A model generated the notes under the pieces. That model did not search any database and was not told the origin of the DNA. It worked only from the letters and a program-made list of their open reading frames with translations. The translations under genes and the position numbers were made by a program. A DNA stretch of 64,000 bases, taken from positions 2,678,699-2,742,698 of the forward strand of contig NC_064041.1 in NCBI RefSeq assembly GCF_932526225.1, read 5' to 3'. This stretch comes from Nematostella vectensis (taxonomy: Eukaryota > Cnidaria > Anthozoa > Actiniaria > Edwardsiidae). Below are positions 60,166-64,000 of the stretch, piece by piece. Positions within the stretch are counted from its first letter, which is position 1, and the number at the start of each line of letters is the position of its first letter.

Positions 60166-61329
60166 TTATTCTTTTTGCTCTGGGAAAGGGCCATATTTTT
60201 CCCTGTGGATGTCCGCGCAACAGCAAATAACGACTGGGTGCCGGTTTTTACCCACTTCAAGAAGGGCTTTACGAAGGTAATCTCTTTCTTCTGTCAACAT
60301 CTCGACCGTAGACTGTAGTTTTGCGTTCTCAGCACGCAGATAATTTTGTTCTGAGTTCGCAGATAATTTAGAGTCAAGTAAGGGAGAGTCATTTTCTTGT
60401 CGGAACAATTCCTTCTTGGCAAACGGTGATGGGGCGAGTTTAGATTGCTTAAAATTTGCATAAAGAGGTTTATGATCAAACAACTCGTTACCCGCATCCA
60501 CAATTTCTACATTGCTGACATCTTCAACTGGACCGCTATACATAAAATAGTCCACCATGTCATTCTCTCCTTTTTCCTTGGAGGCTGCTGCATACAGGTT
60601 GTACTCGATCTTGTTGGCTCTGTTTCTGTTTTGAACTACTCTTTTAGCTTTCTCATACGTAAGGTTGAAGTCACCTCCAACAAGAACAGGGCATCCTTCA
60701 TTAGAGCTAACTCCATCTAGCAGTGTTAGTAATTTACAAAGATTATCCTCCTTTATTTCATCTTTTTTAGTATTGGGTCCGTGATAGGACGCAACCAAAA
60801 GGTCTAATGAACCGGCTTTTTTGCAGCGTCCTACGTACAACCGTCCGAGGAATGAGTTATCATCATAGTTGTTGTATTCCTTGACTTCAAGTTCATTTTT
60901 ATAGAGAATGGTTGTAAATATGGACTTCTCATGGACCCCTGTCAAAATCTGATACCCTGTTGGTAGTTTTTCCTCAATGAACTTGCGAGGACTTGGAAAC
61001 TCTTGCAAAAACACAAGATCGGGGTTTTCTTTATCTATCACACCTCGCACATACTCTCTTCGCTGTTTATAGCCTGGTGTAATGTTTTCTTTTTTTGGTC
61101 CAGCATTCATACTTATTACCTGGAAGATAGCCTCACCGGCTCCCGACGCACTGGCCATGTCTCCCGACGCACTGGCCATGTCTCCCGACGCACTGGCCAT
61201 GTCTCCCAACGCACTGGCCATGTCTCCCGACGCACTGGCCATGTCTCCCGACGCACTGGCCATGTCTCCCGACGTACTGGTGAAAAAGCAGGGAAATCTG
61301 GTAGGATGGGGGACTTGATTCGTTATGAT
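60166..61329 (-). CDS. Endonuclease/exonuclease/phosphatase (EEP) fold protein with coiled-coil tail
   Basis: One open exon follows a TTTTTTAG acceptor at 61330-61331. An internal ATG lies at 61263, so an upstream exon is possible. From that ATG: six MASASGD heptads (21-bp repeat), then an EEP domain with the family's metal and catalytic signatures in order: VISMNAG, LVFLQEF, ASYHGPN, LVGGDFNL, VDYFMY and FDHKPLY. A helical segment (LRAENAKLQSTVEMLTEERD) near the C-terminus looks like a coiled coil. All expected active-site residues (Asn, Glu, His, Asp/Asn, Asp, His) appear present, so a Mg-dependent phosphodiesterase or nuclease activity is likely. The substrate is unknown. No reverse transcriptase follows, so it is not a LINE endonuclease. 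The stop is at 60166. Confidence 0.75.
   Translation of the reverse strand: MITNQVPHPTRFPCFFTSTSGDMASASGDMASASGDMASALGDMASASGDMASASGDMASASGAGEAIFQVISMNAGPKKENITPGYKQRREYVRGVIDKENPDLVFLQEFPSPRKFIEEKLPTGYQILTGVHEKSIFTTILYKNELEVKEYNNYDDNSFLGRLYVGRCKKAGSLDLLVASYHGPNTKKDEIKEDNLCKLLTLLDGVSSNEGCPVLVGGDFNLTYEKAKRVVQNRNRANKIEYNLYAAASKEKGENDMVDYFMYSGPVEDVSNVEIVDAGNELFDHKPLYANFKQSKLAPSPFAKKELFRQENDSPLLDSKLSANSEQNYLRAENAKLQSTVEMLTEERDYLRKALLEVGKNRHPVVICCCADIHREKYGPFPEQKE
61138..61275 (-). repeat. 21-bp in-frame repeat encoding MASASGD heptads
   Basis: Six to seven units of atgtctcccgacgcactggcc (plus-strand view), nearly identical and in frame with the EEP gene. One unit has Leu for Ser. The units could change copy number without breaking the frame. 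Confidence 0.9.
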
Positions 61330-62013
61330 CTAAAAAAGATAGATAATTAGTATATAATCATACGACTACGCTATTGTAATAAAACGTTATCATTAAAAAT
61401 AATAAGATGGAATTTTAACGATGAGCAAATCACGCGCGGCTGAGGATGGTGCGCAGGTATAATATTTATGCACTATATATGCATAGTATTTTAATGTGAC
61501 CGGCGCTAGGCACAATGCAGGCACAAAAGGATAGCAACAGGTTGATCGGAAAAGAATTTATTGATACTGATACTTTACAGACTGTTAGAAACAGGAACGA
61601 GAAACATATCGCCTAGAAGACATAAGACTAGGAATATCTGTTAGATAGGGAAGTGCTCGGAGGGAACCTATTATTTATGGGAAATTGGGAAGTCTTTTCC
61701 CTGCTAGCAGAGGCCTCTTTTCTGTATTTCGCTGGGCTGGAGTTCGCGAGGAAAAGATACCTCTGCCATGGGTCGCAAGTTCGTTTGATCAAACCGCCGT
61801 CCACGATCGTGGACGAGATCCACAGCGCATGCTCCGTTTATTAATTACTGGCCACTATTTGAGCCCACAATGACTAGCGCATGCATAAAACGTATATCCG
61901 CTGCGGGATAATAAGCCCGCATTCGAAACGGCGTCCTCCGTAGAAATATCACGCGACGAAATGAATGAATCATAGATAAACGTGATAAAAATAACAGAAT
62001 TCGTTTTCTGTAT
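61330..62013. other. Intergenic stretch between the EEP gene and the piggyBac element
   Basis: No supported gene. There is an inverted motif near 61795-61815 (cgtccacgatcgtggacgag). Short open frames lack recognisable motifs. The upstream exon or promoter of the EEP gene may lie here. Confidence 0.4.
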
Positions 62014-64000
62014 TTAACCCTTTCACTACTGAAGCCCAATGTGTGTCACATCCTGCTGTTCCTGGAGCCTAATTAGCATTCCCCACTAATTTACACACCA
62101 AAACAAAACATGCATGCTCAGTAGGTTTTGGAGGCAGATTGTAAAGAATAAAGCACAGAAACAAGTAGTGCAGATAATGAAGTTTTTAATGAACCGAAAT
62201 ATTGGCGTTTTTGCCACTATTGCTTAGAGCTATAATGATTTGAATTTACAATTTCATACAAAAATTCAAATTTCGCGCCATCTTCTTTACCAATGATCTC
62301 AAATTTTGCATCATTTACAAGATTATTGTTTATCTTAGACACAAAATATAAATAGAACATATAATAAAGGTAGTTGTCAGCATATAGTCATAAGAAATAG
62401 TGTAAAAATAAAGTCTGTACTATGATAGTTTAGCCGTGCCATGGTCCATTTCATGGAATGCCTGGTGGCAACCTTTACGACAGAGACCGACTTTGCAGAC
62501 CGCGCACTCATAGTATGTCTCGATCTTGTAGCCTTTCGGGGTCGTTTTTCCCTTCTTGCTGCAAAGAACACATGCCCTCTTCCTTCCTTCTACACGAGTG
62601 GCGACATGAGCTGAGGCTGGGATGTTCTGGGGAGTTGGGGGAGCAGGGACTCGTGGGCGCTTTCTCGAGTTGAACTTAGCAATAAGCGATTGCGCTAGTT
62701 CTGTCTTGAAAACGATAACAGTCCTCTTCGCCTTTCCTTGTAATTGGCGCTTAAATCCTTCAAGGACGAATGCGTTTGTCACCGCCAGATTGAATAAAAA
62801 CCAAAACACGTATTTATACCATTTACGCGATTGCCAGCCCGAGGAATAAAACGATCGGAGCTGGTCCGCGCGGTCAACTCCTCCCATGTGCGCCGTGTAA
62901 ACATCCGTCACCTTCGGCTTTTCGATGTCTATTTCTTCGCGGCTGCGATACTTTCTTCTCACTGTGCGACCCGGCTCAAGAGGGGAAACATTTGTCGAAA
63001 GAAGACTGACATCCCTCTTGTCGTGCCATTTTGTGAAGAGGAGCTGGCCTCGCTGACGCTGAAGCATTTCACCGGGCTTCAACTTCTCTTTGGCACATGG
63101 CGGCAATTCCCTGCGATTCACGCGCACAGTCCCGCATGCATAGGTTTTTTGATCTAGCAAGTGGTCAAAAAGCCGAACAGTAGTAAAAAAGTTATCACAG
63201 AAGATGTGTCTGTAACTGTTAAGGAAAGGCTTAGCCATATCCATAACCACATCGTAGCCGAGTCCATGGACACGCTGTCTGTTTTCTTGCCCAAGGTAAA
63301 CTTTGTAGTTGCACACGTAGCCGTTGTTCGCGTCGGCCGCCATCCATACTTTTATGCCGTATTTCGTCGGCTTTGCAGGCATATATTGGCGAAAACCAAG
63401 TCTTCCCTTGAAGGCAATCATTCCCTCATCGACTGATATGTCCTTTGAGGGCTCGTAAGCTTGCTGGATACTTTTTAAGACATCGCTCAGTACCGGGCGA
63501 ACTTTAAAGAGACGGTCGTAATCGGCGTCCCCACGTTGTGGCTCGTTGTTCGGATCGCTGAAGTGCAGGAATTGGGCGATCTCTTCAAACCTTGTCTTGG
63601 GGATCACGTCCTGAATCCCAAGGTTTCCAAATAGGGGGTTCTGGGACCAATAAAGGGCTTGCTGTGGCAAGGAATTAATCCCCATCACGAGCGCTACCCC
63701 AAGGAACATGCGGAGTTCGTCGGGAGTGACGTCCTTCCACTTCGCCAGCCGTGCCTCTCTATCGGCCTTCTGCCCGATAATAAATCGTGCATATCGGTTA
63801 GTTTCGTCAGAAATTAAACCAATAAGTTCATCCGAAAACATCAAGCTAAAATAGTCTTCAGCTTTTGCATCTTCTGATACCGTTTTCTTTAACCGTTGTT
63901 GCCCGGTGAAGTCCTCGAGGTCGAAATGCGTGAGTTGCTCCGACCAATTTTTAACACTATCTTCATCGCTCTCGTCTTCGCTTTCTTCCTCAGAAGAACT
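62014..64000 (-). mobile_element. piggyBac-type DNA transposon, 3' portion (runs off the window)
   Basis: A TTAA target site at 62014-62017 is followed by ccctttcactactgaagccc, the kind of CCCT-start terminal repeat found in piggyBac elements. It lies about 400 bp downstream of the transposase stop. The other end is outside the window. Confidence 0.75.
62420..64000 (-). CDS. piggyBac transposase (DDE_Tnp_1_7), 5' end outside the window
   Basis: The frame is open from the right window edge to the stop at 62420, giving at least 526 residues. The first ATG pair is at 63844, but the frame continues upstream through an acidic Ser/Glu/Asp-rich stretch typical of piggyBac N-termini, so the true start is probably beyond 64000. 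The three catalytic Asp residues appear in ISVDEGMIAF, HIFCDNFFT and MGGVDRADQL. The tail has the Cys-rich zinc-binding domain (CVLCSKKGK, ECAVCKVGLCRKGCHQAFHEM) that in piggyBac recognises the terminal repeats. There are no stops or frameshifts, and with a TTAA-flanked end nearby the element may be recent or still active. A domesticated PGBD gene is the alternative. Confidence 0.92.
   Translation of the reverse strand, partial: SSSEEESEDESDEDSVKNWSEQLTHFDLEDFTGQQRLKKTVSEDAKAEDYFSLMFSDELIGLISDETNRYARFIIGQKADREARLAKWKDVTPDELRMFLGVALVMGINSLPQQALYWSQNPLFGNLGIQDVIPKTRFEEIAQFLHFSDPNNEPQRGDADYDRLFKVRPVLSDVLKSIQQAYEPSKDISVDEGMIAFKGRLGFRQYMPAKPTKYGIKVWMAADANNGYVCNYKVYLGQENRQRVHGLGYDVVMDMAKPFLNSYRHIFCDNFFTTVRLFDHLLDQKTYACGTVRVNRRELPPCAKEKLKPGEMLQRQRGQLLFTKWHDKRDVSLLSTNVSPLEPGRTVRRKYRSREEIDIEKPKVTDVYTAHMGGVDRADQLRSFYSSGWQSRKWYKYVFWFLFNLAVTNAFVLEGFKRQLQGKAKRTVIVFKTELAQSLIAKFNSRKRPRVPAPPTPQNIPASAHVATRVEGRKRACVLCSKKGKTTPKGYKIETYYECAVCKVGLCRKGCHQAFHEMDHGTAKLS

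Overview
The window is eukaryotic: genes are split by introns with GT..AG splice sites, intergenic DNA is long and AT-rich, and repeats and MITEs are abundant. The gene set (a kinesin-binding-protein 3' end, arrays of DUF4537/Tudor-like domains, a Mab-21 relic, a piggyBac transposase) points to an invertebrate animal. A cnidarian such as an anthozoan is my best guess, inferred from gene style rather than proven.

Region 1 (1-23100) is a tandem segmental duplication. Unit 1 (1103-10960, 9858 bp) and unit 2 (10961-23100, about 12.1 kb) are near-identical, and bases 1-1102 are the end of a third unit. Each full unit carries the last three coding exons of a KIF-binding-protein (KIFBP/KBP) gene on the plus strand and, tail-to-tail on the minus strand, the last three exons of a beta-trefoil/Tudor gene. 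The units differ mainly in minisatellite copy number: unit 2 has 50 more copies of a 36-bp repeat and about 6 more of a 62-bp repeat.

Region 2 (21198 to about 29060, minus strand) holds what looks like the one complete gene. A non-coding exon, a 9-codon start exon, a first beta-trefoil lobe, four DUF4537 exons, the second and third trefoil lobes and a Pro/Gly/Tyr-rich tail join in frame to about 754 residues. Every DUF4537 exon starts and ends in phase 1, so the four sit as a removable cassette inside the trefoil domain. A second, eroding copy of this gene lies at 46034-53855.

Region 3 (26.9-30.8 kb) has several MITE-like inverted repeats and a plus-strand His-rich then Pro/Tyr-rich gene fragment. 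Region 4 (about 30.93-44.96 kb) is a 14-kb satellite of 32/33-bp monomers with higher-order repeats. It may lie inside one intron of that plus-strand gene.

Region 5 (46-54 kb) holds the second trefoil/Tudor copy, a 608-bp TA-flanked MITE, and a frameshifted Mab-21-like sequence on the opposite strand. Region 6 (55.4-60.0 kb) is strikingly G-poor on the plus strand and is bounded by two direct repeats of about 770 bp. Region 7 has an endonuclease/exonuclease/phosphatase-fold gene (60166-61329, minus) and the 3' part of an intact piggyBac element (62014 to the right edge).

A recurring theme is short tandem duplication across splice sites. A 62-bp repeat copies the KIFBP donor, a 52-bp repeat copies the trefoil acceptor, and partial exon copies carry the donor of trefoil lobe 2. 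All exon models here are read by eye and have no transcript support.
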